DNA of 64,000 bases, from NCBI GenBank assembly GCA_031308135.1, contig JAHLJT010009355.1, positions 9,951,660-10,015,659 of the forward strand. The letters run 5' to 3'. The position numbers were made by a program, and so were the translations under genes. Below, in pieces: positions 36,401-47,476 of the stretch. The DNA is from Acheta domesticus (taxonomy: Eukaryota > Arthropoda > Insecta > Orthoptera > Gryllidae). Each line of letters starts with the position of its first letter. The first letter of the stretch is position 1. The notes below the pieces were generated by a model. It ran no database searches. It saw only the letters and a program-made list of their open reading frames with translations, and was not told where the DNA came from.

Positions 36401-39400
36401 TCTCTGCGATTGGCTGAATGTGTGATGACACTGCTATTCGTTCCATAAACGGCAAATATGTCATTATGTGTGCCATAAGATGTCATTTCATGAACGATTT
36501 CTTGTAACAAAAAAGGTCGTTTATAATGCTGAGACATAAAAAGAAATTTAAAGTAATTAATTTTTTTTCTGAAATATGCAATTGTTTCTAATACGTGTCA
36601 TACTCATTCTGATTGTAGTTCATTGTGTCTGCAGCCAACCTTACGGCTTTCTAAATGTCACGAGGATTTCAAAACCCATAGGTTGTCACCTAGTTTCACC
36701 TGAGTTCTGAAGCCACGTCAGGTTCTCAATCGCACACCGACAGGCTGGCATCCGGTGCTTCAGTTTTTAGCACTAGTTCCGTTTCATTGCTCTAGAAAGC
36801 ATCTCCGTCCAAATCTGGGTGGAATTGCTTGTCCGGCGGCAGCTTACGAGCTCTCCAGGTTGCTCCTGGAATCCAACGCTATTCTCTTGCGACGGGACAA
36901 GACACTTCAATTTTCCCTGAAGGGGGTCACTACCATATCGAATCCAGGAACCAACTGGGTGGGGTGGGGGGGGGCACCTGATCTCATCAGATCTTTCATC
37001 GCGGAAAAGCCTATTTTTATGTGAAATCGTTCCAATCCCTGGCGACACCGGGTCTGGCAAATAGGATTTACTTGACTATACTGCGATTTTTGCAGGAAGA
37101 GCTCTCAAGGCCATTCAAATCCCATCTTCGCGATGGAATATGTCACGGCATTTCGTATCATTCACACTCGTTCCGCTAGATTTCGCACGATCGCGACCGT
37201 ATGAAGCAGTGCTTGCGATCATGCGACTTCTACCGGAAAGACCGAGAAAAGACGCGAAATGCCGTGACATATTCCATCGCGAAGATAGGATTTGAGTGGC
37301 CTTCAGAGCTCTTCCTACAAAAATCGCAGTATAGAAAGTGTGTTTACTGTGTTTTTATGTGTTGACGAGAATTTCGGTCGTTATGTCTTCATCTTAAAAG
37401 GGGAACACTCTCCTGCGTGAAATTGTTCACAGAGTTTTGAGAAGATCATGCAATTTCTGCGAGTGGACGGAATACATTGACATCAGACTAACGTATATTA
37501 TCACAACGTTTGGTTCCTATAAAAATTCCGACTGGTTAAATGTTGCCAATTTTTAACGTAAATGATCTTTGTTTTCTGTAAAGTAAGTTATTGCTATAAC
37601 TATAGCGTAATTTACTTCAAAATTTCTTTTTTCTCTTCTTGTTATATAATTATGTTATGATGTGGTTGTTATGATATTATACACATTGCATCCAAAGAAA
37701 AGAGAGCATGAAAAGTTAAATAAAAAGTAAATAAAATGTGGTAGATGAAGTTGTAGTCACACTTTACCGGTTTTTGGAGTGAGTACTTGCCAGTGAATTG
37801 GCTTCTAATTTCAAGATTACGAAGTATGAGGTAAATGGCTGTTAATTGTGAATATGCAATTTTTCAGAGTGGGCATATTCATTTGGGGGTACTAAGACAA
37901 ACATTGAGCACTTGTTAAAATATCATGCGAAGGAGAGACGTTTGTCTATTGAGCGGTGTATTCATTGTCAACATTTTGCATTTACTTTTGGAAATATTCA
38001 TGAGATGTGATCGCACATTTTTGTTACTGTTTTCTGGCGCTTTATCATTTCTGTCTGTCCTTTACGTTCTTCTACTTTTAATCGTTATTATTACGACGGG
38101 ACAGGATCCGTTGGGAACCCAGCCAACCGAGGATCTCCAACTACCAGTACATGTAAAAGATATACTGCGCCATTTATGTTGTCCAAGGCTTATGCAACAA
38201 GACTAATGATATAGTCTCGTTTTACAATAGTAGAATGAATGGGTGCTTTTTCTCTGTCGGGGGAGGTGCTGCCTTGATAAAAGGACCGACTACGAATACC
38301 TGCGAATGTTAACCACGAATTTGAGGTCGATGTGTAGATTGAAATTCAATGATTAAGTAGAAAAGAGTTCAATTGCAAATGGTCAAGAAATAATGAAGCA
38401 TTTGTGATCACTGATTTAATAAAATGTGATTTTTATGTGAATATTATTTAATTTTTAATGAACTGTTTGGCTGCGTTATCACGGATTTGTATATTTTTGT
38501 TTAATACTCCGGGAATAATCATGCTGTAGAAACAGAGTATTCGTGGTGTAAAAGTTTTGGAGCGTACATACGAAAGCTCCGGGCAGTAGAGAGCGAAGCA
38601 TATAGCTCCCGATGTCGGCGCTAGCGACGGACTAGCCCTCGCTGCTCGCCCGCGTCCCCAGAAGAGGAGCTCTTGGCTCTAATTTATACGAAGTTTTCCG
38701 TTATTGTCGCGCGAAGCGGCAGTAACAGGCGCACATGTGACGTCTGCGGCGTTGGCGAGATCTCAAGCGCTAACCCAGCAGCTGCCATCTCGCTTTCCTT
38801 CCTCCGCTTCTGACAGCCATCGTTGTGTCATCCACCTTTGATACTTCGGTCCATCTCTGCTCTTGCGCTGCGCTTCTTTCTTTTACTACATTTTTCTGTC
38901 ACGCCGAATTATACCTCCCATTACCTTTCCCTTCATTTTGTTTTTTTTATTTCCTTCTCCATGATTTTCTATGTATTCAACAATCTATTTTTTCCCTTCT
39001 GATTCTGCTCTTGCAAGTCCTCTTTGATACATTTTCATTTCTTCCGTTTTTTTGTTCTCTGTTCACCGTTTCCACTTCCGTTTGTTCCGTTATCGACACT
39101 TTCTCTTAACACCTTGCTATATAATTATGTTATAATACATTATTGTGAGTTTCAAAGTTTATTCCCATCCGTATCTTTAAATTATGATATACGTAACTAA
39201 GTTTTTGAACAAATTTATTCTTACAACTTCCCTTATTTTAATTTTCAGAGGAAATGATTCAGAATGTGAAATATCTGCGTCCGAGTTCCACAGCAACGGG
39301 TAGTATTTGTTTCTAAAACTCTATTCACAACGCCCATTAATAAAAGGAAATTAATTTTGAAATTTGAAATGTCCTGACATAATACACTGCAGGCTGTTTC

Positions 39401-42400
39401 GCACTGATCAATTGAAAATTACCTTTTTTTATGTGGAATTCAATATATTTATCTAAAGTATTGTTGAAATGGCGGGATTAAAATAGACCCCAAAATATTG
39501 AAAAAGAGACATAATTATCCTGACATATTTTTTATAATTATGTTTAAAAAGTTTGAGAATAATGCTTAAAATATAAGGTGAAATTTTTTTTCAAGTAATT
39601 CTTGCCCAGCAATTTTTGCATCTGGGTTAATATTTCCATTTGGACAAACAGCATATAATTTTAAATACGTAATTTTGTATTAATTACTTCTTTATCTGTT
39701 TTGATTATAAGTACGCAATGTGTTGATTTCGAATTGTGAACAAAATTTGTTCGTGATGATTACTGGTCATTTTATGAAGTCTAAGAATGGCCAACTACCA
39801 AATCTCATAGAGCACGTAACGTTATAAACAATTCCTAACGAATGAAAATAGTTTCATTCATTTATTAGTATTTTTTAGGAACTTTATTCTTGTATGTAGA
39901 ATTGAAGTCCTTTACCAATTAGCTGCAAACAGAAAATTGCGAATTTTTTAGTAATGCATAAAGCATGAAACAATATGTGAAGTTAGCAGACGCTTGGTAT
40001 GACCAAGAAGCACTTCTTCACTCTGCTGTACCCTGTTCGCTTTTACGCCTGGTCGTAGGAAAAAGTCTTGTAGGGCAATGATTTGTTCATTAAACGATAA
40101 GAACTGAGAACAATGTAAAGCGAAAATTGCTTCCTACTGTCGTAGCCGATTTCTTTACTACCAACTGAACCGAAGCCCTTTACCGTCAACGTGTCTTCAC
40201 CGAGTGTCTTCTCCTACGTGCTTGTGGGAGGAGTGGGCGTGCTTGAACGCAGTGGCGTAGCGTCAGGGGGCGCTAAGATGCTGAGCATCCCCACGTGAAA
40301 TATTAATCAAAGAAGCCGAAATATTGTATTGATAATCTTCCAAGTGAGTGAAACGCGTTGATGCGCAACACGTTTTGTATTCATTTTAAAGTGATTTCCT
40401 ATATTGAATTCCGCGCGTTTATAAAGCTGGCCTCTGATTGCGTGGACGCTAAAATGCTTCTAGCGTCTGCCGCGAGATTGCGACGAGCAATGACGCATGC
40501 GCAGACGGCGAGGTTCTCCCCTCCCCTCTTCCCCCTGCCCCAGCATTCTCGAGTCCCGAAAAGCTAGCATATGGGCAGCATACTGCTGGTGAGGTAAGGC
40601 TTATGAGAGCAAGTTGCTCGTTTGTGCACGAGAGCGCAGCACACTTGAGGTTGTCAGAGAATATTTTCCTTCCTCACTCGTGATCCGTGCTTGGTTATGA
40701 GCACTAAAAGTAGATATAGTGCTTGCCTACTAATTCTCAATAATTAATATCTAAGAAGTTGAATTCTGACTTAAATATATTAAATTTTATTTTGGTTCGA
40801 AATATATCAATTCACAAGTGATCACATTGTCAATCGCGCGTGAGAACCAAAGCGGAGCTATTTCATAATGTGCTTTCAAGAAGTCTCCTGACATAAATCT
40901 GTTGAAGTAGTGTAACATTTGTTTCAATAACCTAGATTCTAGAGAACATTAAGAATCACGATGTCTTCAATTCGCATTATTGTTGAGCATCCCCAAACGC
41001 ACGAGACGCTACGCCACTGCTTGAACGTCGCGTGTTGCCAAGTTGTCGCGGGTGCCAATGGGATACCGGTGCAGGCCTTTGAGCGCTTCGATAGTTCTCT
41101 TCTCCCAGGAGTTCCTCGAACTGAGACGGTGCCGCCGCCGCCTCTTCCAGGTACAAGTGCCCGAGGGATCGCTGCCAATGCAAATGTTTCTCATTCGCTG
41201 TGTCAACGCTCCTTCCTTGTTTCTGGGCCACCTGAGTATCCTCGCGCTGCGTTTGTTGGCTGGCGAAGCGTGAAGGCGGTGTTGGGAGGTAGCCTCTCAA
41301 AAAAAAAGGGATTTGTGTTCTCTAGCAGCAATTGTGCAAGCGATACCACGGAACCTAAGAGGTTATGGTTGTTTTATGGACTGAGAGATTCTTTAATATT
41401 TTTCACTTGAGATTTAGTTTTGCGTGAGCATTTTTGCTCTGCCCATTCTTTCTTCTACGCGTATTACGCCATATTACTATTATTTGAATTGGAACCCACT
41501 TTTCCTAATTTTTTTGTTACTACAGAAACGTTACTGCATGAATTTATTACTGTGGAAGCGAACTCTTGGCCGTATGTTTGATAAATTCATTTACACAGTA
41601 CCGTTTTCTTATTGTAATCGACATTTCAGAAGATGTTACAGATCAATATTAAATTTCATCCAAAATTACAGGGATTGAAAACGCCAAGGAAAATAGCTAG
41701 CAAAATTGAGAATGGTATCTTAAAAAAAAAGATCCAACTATTTCGATTTTTAGCTGTGACATATTTATATAATGAAAGTATCTGCCTAGTATACAATTGT
41801 TTTCTTTTTAATATACAATTTTAAACTAATTGATAATGTGTGTTCCCTTAAAAAATTATAATTTTTTAATCTGGCATACTGTATAGGTATTTTTTTAATT
41901 AAAATTATCTGTAGTTTTCTTCCACTTTAATTTGTATCTCAATTTCAGAGTGAAGCCCATTTTTGGGTTACAGCGCTAACCAATGCTGGTTTGTCACCAA
42001 TATTCCAATTAGATATTGAATTAAAATCAACTCTAAGACGCTTTTGCGCGACATTTTGAACCTCTTGACGGAGCAATGCAAGGCTTGTGGTCAAGGACAC
42101 GCCCACGTACCCGAGTTGCCGGTGGACGCTATGAGCAGGCACTCGGCTTCCTGAGGGAACCCATCGCCGTAGCCGGGGGCCGGGTACGGGTACGGGTAGG
42201 GCGGCACGGGCCCTTGCACCTGGTTCTGGTGGTTGAAGTGCTCCGGGGGCCCTGGCCGATGTGGTTGCGGAGGCGGGTTGTAGTAGTAGCCCTCGTTGTC
42301 TTGAGGCTGCGGTGGCCCGTGGACTACCTGCGAACACGACACCGTGCTGTAACGTTGGCCTTACATTTGATGAGAACGAACGTGTGATACTTAGTCTTTA

Positions 42401-43803
42401 ACTGGAAAATGGACAATATAATGTATGTAAAATAAGAATTGAAAATGTTGTCTGAATATTTAGGTAAAGTGACCATTGATGTAATACGGAATAACGGAAA
42501 GTTTATTGAAGCAATGTAGCAAAATACATATGGTAATCATTTCATGGGAGCTCTATAAGGATTTCAAAGAAGTACGTTTATATTCTTCCTAAATTTAGAA
42601 TATCCTACATTGAAAACAGTTACTGATTTTTCCTAGTTATACTATTTGAGAACTTATAAACATATACAGAACGGATAACGATATTAATACAATGGTAAAT
42701 CATAACGGATCCAGTCATCAAAATTAATAAACTAAAAGGGCATCTGTCTTTAGTCATTGAATCATAGAGTTCTTATTATTTTAAACTTCGAAGAAAATGG
42801 TTTAACACAAATGTTGGTCTGTATGAATATTCGTACTATTGTATCTATTCTGTGAGGAAACACACTGTTTAAAGAGATAAGTTTTTCTTACCTGCGGCGG
42901 ATATACGTAACCAATGCTAGGTTGCAAAAGTACCACATGGCCTGCAGCTACAGCGCAGAAGCTCAGAATAACAGCCCTGAAAGAGAAGAAGTTGTAGTGT
43001 CAAAAGCGACAAAAATTAAAATTAAGAGAGAAGGAACAAATTCCGTACTGAAAATTGATAATTTGTATCATGAAAGAAAATTATAAAAACACCAAATGCA
43101 CAATTAAGAATAATATAAAAGTTAATTCATCATCGAAGCAATATTCATTGGAGAACATCGTTGTCTTTTCACAATTCAAAGATTTCTAAAGTGCATATGA
43201 ATAATGCTAGAACTTCCCTTTCTTTAATACACACTTATCTACGTAAAAATTCTATCTTTTACCATCCTATTTGGATCATTTTGCATTTCCAATTTTTTAA
43301 TGTATATCACTTTTACAATTTTGAAATCAGAGCAAATTGCAATTGCAATTACTATATTTTAAATGAACCTGGTAAAACTTTAAAGAATTGATTATCATTG
43401 CGCGAATCGGATCTTCACGTTATTACGTTTGTTTAGTCACAAGATAAGACGATATCGCCGTTAAAAATAAAACACGGGATAATTTTAAACGTTTTCTGTG
43501 TGATGAACGTGTAATATCTCAAAGTAGAGATCCTATTAACGCTAACTTGAGTACGTCAAAGAAAGTGGATGTGAATTGAAAGGACACATTTTTTAGAAAA
43601 AGCGGCAGGGTGATTGAAATCAGAGCATCCAGTTTAAACAACATTCTAATGACCTGAAACGATCACATTTCTGAGCAACGAATAACGTTAAAGTGACCAC
43701 TAGACCCAGAATAAACTTACGAGCCTCTTGCTCGCAGTTTTCTTGCGAGAGTGGATTTCGCTCTCACAACAAGTCTAGCACTCTGGCGATCGGCCGCGCG
43801 CAT
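33207..43803 (-). CDS. Secreted-type Cu/Zn superoxide dismutase (Sod3-like), five exons
   Basis: Converts superoxide to oxygen and hydrogen peroxide with a copper-zinc site. Exons on the minus strand are 43803-43721, 42976-42892, 42327-42111, 35833-35670 and 33470-33207, with GT-AG introns of about 0.74, 0.56, 6.3 and 2.2 kb. They total 813 nt, exactly 271 codons with the stop, and every junction keeps frame. The 270-residue product has a basic N-terminus (1-28), a hydrophobic segment (about 29-45), a Pro/Tyr/Gln-rich spacer (about 54-115) and a SOD domain (about 117-270; the family usually has about 153 residues). Copper and zinc ligands (HGFHVH, GPHFNP, THGGP, RHAGD, VVHAKADD), the disulfide cysteines and the active-site arginine (GNAGARLAC) are all present, so I expect an active enzyme. 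The signal segment suggests secretion. The start codon is the least certain part: the frame stays open upstream of 43803 with other ATGs. The spacer is not part of ordinary cytosolic SOD1. Confidence 0.85.
33496..33723. mobile_element. Foldback MITE in SOD intron 4
   Basis: Inverted ends with TTCTTTCTTGG, flanked by TA at 33494-33495 and 33724-33725. The arms resemble those of 30666-30891. Its edge is 25 bases from the first base of SOD exon 5. Confidence 0.85.
33770..34300 (+). repeat. Degraded tandem array, units of about 25-30 bp
   Basis: Repeated variants of GTCAAAAATGTGG followed by ACAGATATATT or TCAGGTTTTATGT. Three adjacent units (33940-34005) are identical or nearly so; the others are diverged. 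Confidence 0.85.
35380..35440 (+). repeat. Short tandem repeat, about 24 bp x 3
   Basis: Three copies of CTAAAAATTGAATTTTTTAG-type units in SOD intron 4. Confidence 0.9.
35670..35833 (-). CDS. SOD exon 4 (copper-ligand strand)
   Basis: Acceptor GTTGCAG and donor GTCAGT bound 164 nt. The product carries HGFHVH (two copper-ligand histidines), the disulfide cysteine in DDCKAAG and the bridging histidine in GPHFNP. The exon is GC-rich in an AT-rich intron background, as expected for a constrained coding exon. Confidence 0.92.
37079..37331. mobile_element. Foldback MITE, TA-flanked (TACTGCGATTTT family), best copy
   Basis: 253 bp with well-matched arms: TACTGCGATTTTTGCAGGAA and its complement, AGAGCTCTCAAGGCC, and TCGCGATGGAATATG. 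TA flanks at 37077-37078 and 37332-37333. It lies in SOD intron 3. Confidence 0.9.
40250..41019. mobile_element. hAT-type non-autonomous element with perfect 8-bp duplication
   Basis: Inverted ends CAGTGGCGTAGCGTC on both sides, with GAGCATCCCC repeated just inside each end. Flanks are CTTGAACG at 40242-40249 and 41020-41027. No transposase frame inside. It lies in SOD intron 3. Confidence 0.9.
42111..42327 (-). CDS. SOD exon 3 (Pro/Tyr/Gln-rich spacer and first beta strand)
   Basis: Acceptor TTCGCAG and donor GTACGT bound 217 nt. The first ~59 codons are rich in Pro, Tyr, Gln, His and Gly, including a YPYPYPAPGYG stretch. The last codons (AECLLIASTGNS) align with the first beta strand of Cu/Zn SOD and continue in frame into exon 4. 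That continuation ties the spacer to the SOD domain. Confidence 0.8.
42328..42891 (-). other. SOD intron 2
   Basis: AT-rich 564-bp intron, GTAAGA to TTCGCAG. I recognise no feature within it. Confidence 0.75.
42892..42976 (-). CDS. SOD exon 2 (hydrophobic signal-like segment)
   Basis: Acceptor TTTCAG and donor GTAAGA bound 85 nt. They encode a hydrophobic stretch, AVILSFCAVAAG, followed by HVVLLQPSIGYVYPPQ. The Ala-Ala-Gly after the hydrophobic core is a plausible signal-peptidase site. This is the evidence that the enzyme enters the secretory route. Confidence 0.75.
42977..43720 (-). other. SOD intron 1
   Basis: AT-rich, bounded by GTAAGT and TTTCAG. I see no gene or clear mobile element inside it. 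Confidence 0.65.
43721..43803 (-). CDS. SOD exon 1 (start, basic N-terminus)
   Basis: The ATG at 43803-43801 opens 27 codons plus two bases before the donor GTAAGT. Nine of the 28 residues are Arg or Lys. This is long for the n-region of a signal peptide, so a different first exon or a different start is possible. The splice to exon 2 keeps frame. Confidence 0.6.
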
Positions 43804-44149
43804 GAAGTGACAAGTTGAATAACATTCGAGGAACACGTATGTGGCAGGCGGTAATAACAATCGGCGAACGGTTTCCATTACTGAAGGAGGCGGTAAATCC
43901 AACCGCCACCCTCCGCCCGGCGCGGTGCGATGCTCAACTGTTTGTCGTGACGACTCGTCTGGCACGCCTCTGCACCCTTCGCTTTGATCTGCTTCTCATC
44001 CGCCCTACTTTGCACTCCATCCCTCCACTCCACTCGGCTTGCTCTGGAAATTAGGCGAGTTAGTTTCAAATTGTATTAAAACGATTTAGCAAAAAAGTTT
44101 GGAAGTTTTAACATTTCTGAATTTAAATCTTTGTAATTACTCATAAATA
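43804..44149. other. Upstream region of the SOD gene
   Basis: GC-richer to about 44050, then AT-rich. This is where the minus-strand promoter should lie; I see no convincing TATA box or initiator. Confidence 0.4.
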
Positions 44150-44420
44150 GAGCCGACCTGGATGAGAAGGTGGTTAGAGCGTGTGCCGACTCTCTGCCTC
44201 GGTCTGAAGGGTCGCGGGTTCGAGAATCGCCGTGGGCAAAATTGTTTGTTCCTTGTCTTTCATGTATGTGGGTTGTCGCGGAAGGCCTTGTGAGTCTGCT
44301 GCCCACAGACCGAGAAGCTCGCAAGTGTGTCAGCGCCTAAAGGATAATACGTGTCCCAATGAGGGGTGTAGTGGGTACCGGGAGCGGAGAGTCTAAGTCG
44401 ATATTCCCTGAAGTTGGGGG
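44150..44420 (+). mobile_element. tRNA-like SINE, third family
   Basis: Box-A-like GGTGGTTAGAGCGTGTG and box-B-like GGGTTCGAGAATC are followed by a body of about 180 bp. Part of the body resembles 8560-8690. Confidence 0.6.
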
Positions 44421-44805
44421 GAAAAAGGAAGAATTTTACTCGTAATAGAATGTTTAAACATTAAGTTTCTCGGAACCCAGAGTCCTTACGTTTAGACGGT
44501 CTTGTCTTTACCTCCATTGTAGAGCGTCTCCTCGTCTTTAAATTCATTTTCCCCTCTCGCTTTTCTCCTCCTCGGCAACCTGCTCCTAACCATGCGTCCA
44601 CTTCGTCTCACTAGCCTCCGTCGTCCATGCCTCTCGCACCCTCCACCACATCCAGCCTCTGCCACGCTGACCAACACTCTATTCCGTGACCTAATCCTTC
44701 CCCATCACCACATCCTCAGAAACTCGCCACGACACCCCCGGAAAAAGCACCCTCTAGAAATCTTTCAACTTCCCCCTCTTATTACTTAAGCCAGAGGGCA
44801 AGACA
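44421..44805. other. Interval without a recognised gene
   Basis: C-rich in its second half; no supported feature. Confidence 0.5.
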
Positions 44806-45432
44806 AATGACCGTCGACAACGACCGTCGACAACGACCGACGGCAACGACCGACGGCAACGACCGACGGCAACGACCGACGGCAACGACCGACGGCAACG
44901 ACCGACGGCAACGACCGACGGCAACGACCGACGGCAACGACCGACGACAACGACCGACGGCAACGACCGACGGCAACGACCGACGACAACGACCGACGAC
45001 AACGACCGACGACAACGACCGACGACAACGACCGACGACAACGACCGACGACAACGACCGACGACAACGACCGACGACAACGACCGACGACAACGACCGA
45101 CGACAACGACCGACGACAACGACCGACGACAACGACCGACGACAACGACCGACGACAACGACCGACGACAACGACCGACGACAACGACCGACGACAACGA
45201 CCGACGACAACGACCGACGACAACGACCGACGACAACGACCGACGACAACGACCGACGACAACGACCGACGACAACGACCGACGACAACGACCGACGACA
45301 ACGACCGACGACAACGACCGACGACAACGACCGACGACAACGACCGACGACAACGACCGACGACAACGACCGACGACAAGGACCGACGACAAGGACCGAC
45401 GACAAGGACCGACGACAACGACCGACGAACTG
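44806..45432. repeat. 13-bp minisatellite (ACAACGACCGACG)
   Basis: About 48 head-to-tail copies. A GGCAACGACCGAC variant dominates the first third and ACAACGACCGACG the rest; an AAGGACCGACGAC variant appears at the right end. Because 13 is not a multiple of 3, each of the three minus-strand frames reads the same 13-residue repeat without a stop. Confidence 0.97.
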
Positions 45433-47043
45433 ACCAGACACACTCAGCTATAGATAACGTCAACAGCCACTCCGCCGCCTCCTTCTTCACCCATTGCTAC
45501 CCCCCCCCCACCCTCACCTTACCCCATCCCCTCCCCTCCGCATCCCTCCCCTCCCCCTGTGATCCCTAACCCTAGCAAAAAACCCGTCTAACCCCTTTCC
45601 ACACTTTCAATCCCCGTCGTGTACGGGGGAGAGGAGTCAAAATCAAATCATCACCGACCCGAGAAGAGCCACCTGGTTCTTTTTTAAAATTCATTTCTTC
45701 TTGTTCGACATACTTGCCTTTCGAGGAGGTTAAATTATGCAGTACATGGTTTTTAACTCTTTGAGAATGACCATCCATAAGTAGTGTTTTTATTACTCCG
45801 AAGAATGTAAATATTGTGCTAAAGTAAATGAAGCGAGGTTGAAGACTGTTTCTGTGTGATCAATTGACAGTTATGGGGGATTATGGTCTTTGGGAGACCT
45901 GGTTTTAATACGCGAGCCACCCGGTATGAAGAGGCCCCGCAAGGGGTCAGGCGAACGGCACCGGAAACCTCAAGACACGAATGAGGACACACTGTCCACG
46001 CGTCTCCCGGCTCCTCCCACCCACTTCCACATCGCCCGTGCCGTCTGGCTGCTCCTTCCGCCATCGTAATATTTGATAAGGCGTACCATAATTAATATTA
46101 ATTATTTATTTGTACATTTATTCATTTGAGATCTTATTGTAAGGCTTGCCAGTTGGCATCTTCAGTTTTTCATCGCACTTATCTTCGTATAATTTTCATG
46201 TTAAGCACTGCTACAAATTCCATGTAATTTTGTTACTGTTCTATGAAAGGGTATTTACCACGAGATATGTGTTAATTGTTGAAGTTTCGATTATACTATG
46301 TACTCTAGGCAACTGCCTATACATTGTTTTTCTGTACATTTTGCCTGCGTAAATATTAGTGATTATGTACTTTATTAGAAGGAAAGGGGTCTCTCAGGTT
46401 GGTGCAGGACTGTAGTGCACGATTTTCACTTTTCCAGTGGTAGCTACTGACGGAAGCAAGTTTGTGTCTGCCAGTGCCTTCGCCTCGGGCCCGACCCGAA
46501 TGAACGTTCCACGTCGCGCCTCCCCCGTCCCTGGTGGCCCGTGCCGTGTGGCTGCTCCTTCTGCAAGCCTCCGCGCCGGGCGCCAGATGTCCAGAACGCG
46601 CTCTCGCCCGCCGGCGGCGCTGGCTCTCTTCTTATCGGCGCCTGCGAAGAGCTCCACTTGGACTATCTGCGCTGCGCCCCGCCCCGCCCCCTCTCACGAG
46701 GCGTAATGAGGCGGACGCCTGCAACGCTGGAGGCCCAGAGGCACTCGGGCCGCCACTCAAAGGAATCAAAGGGGAAGAAAAGTCGATCATTCTTTCACCG
46801 CTACTCAAACAGAAGAAAACTTGTTTGCTGTCGAATGGAGTTGCTACTGTACTGGAGAAGTAGAGCTGCGTAGACCGGAAAGGCGATGCTTTCGGTCTCG
46901 ATGGTGGGTGGTTTTGGAGACCAACGTGAGAGTTGGGCGGCCGGCTGGTTAGAATTCTAGAGCCGGCTGACTACTCCGGGAGTCTTTCGAATCGATTCAT
47001 TCAATTTGAGTTTCAGTTTCATTCAAGTTTTGATTCATTCGAT
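45433..47043. other. Interval with two GC-rich, partly similar segments
   Basis: 45900-46070 and 46440-46600 share GAATGA, CGCGTCTCCC/CGCGCCTCCC and GCCCGTGCCGT, then GTGGCTGCTCCTTC/TCTGGCTGCTCCTTC, suggesting a dispersed repeat. Between them is AT-rich DNA. A CpG-rich patch spans 46470-46740. No gene is recognised. Confidence 0.45.
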
Positions 47044-47476
47044 TTGACTGGCTGAGGAGACTCGAGGGATCAGCCGATGCCAGTGCAGTACCTCTGACTG
47101 GGTCTTGGGTTCGACTCCCGATGGTGGCAGGCTAGACAGCTGGATCGAATTCAGCCGTTGTCTGGAGGAGAATTCTATTAGCCGGTTGCCCTGACTGGTA
47201 GTTTTCAGAGTTTTATCGATCAATTCCAGGCGCATGCTAGGAACTATTTGAAAAAACGAGCCATGGACTAAGCGCGTTCTTTCCTTCCTCTTCCTTATCC
47301 TATCCTCACCCCCTTACTTACACACAACTGTCACTTACATGCCCTGCACTACCACACCAGTGGGGAGCAGGGTTACAGCTTGTCCCGGCTGGGGCGGAGA
47401 CATGCTGCAGTGTGTCAACTGAATATCCAGGTGTCTCCCACCAGCGCGCTGGTGGTAGACACCTGGATATTCAGTT
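47044..47476 (+). mobile_element. Long tRNA-derived SINE ending in a palindrome
   Basis: A degenerate head (GACTGGCTGAGGAGACTCG), box B GGTTCGACTCCCGATGG and the usual body. The 3' part is replaced by a 60-bp near-perfect palindrome (47417-47476), whose right arm is the SINE's own GGAGACACCTGG-type sequence. Confidence 0.8.
47417..47476. repeat. 60-bp near-perfect palindrome
   Basis: Two 30-base arms centred between 47446 and 47447 with no spacer and one mismatch. Confidence 0.95.

Larger units (their letters stand above)
35834..42110 (-). other. SOD intron 3 (6.3 kb, repeat-filled)
   Basis: It holds a TA-flanked foldback MITE (37079-37331) and a hAT-type element (40250-41019), listed separately. 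Between them are AT-rich stretches (about 36200-36700, 37340-38560 and 39120-40200) and a GC-richer patch at 38560-38830. Two hydrophobic open frames (37925-38206 and 38825-39109) show no recognisable domain. Confidence 0.75.

Noticed and set aside
37925..39109. Hydrophobic frames that might be membrane proteins
   Set aside because: They lie in a SOD intron, show no family features and have the composition expected of T-rich DNA.
44754..45490. Three overlapping 220-235-codon frames on the minus strand
   Set aside because: Produced by the 13-bp minisatellite, which lacks stops in any of these frames.
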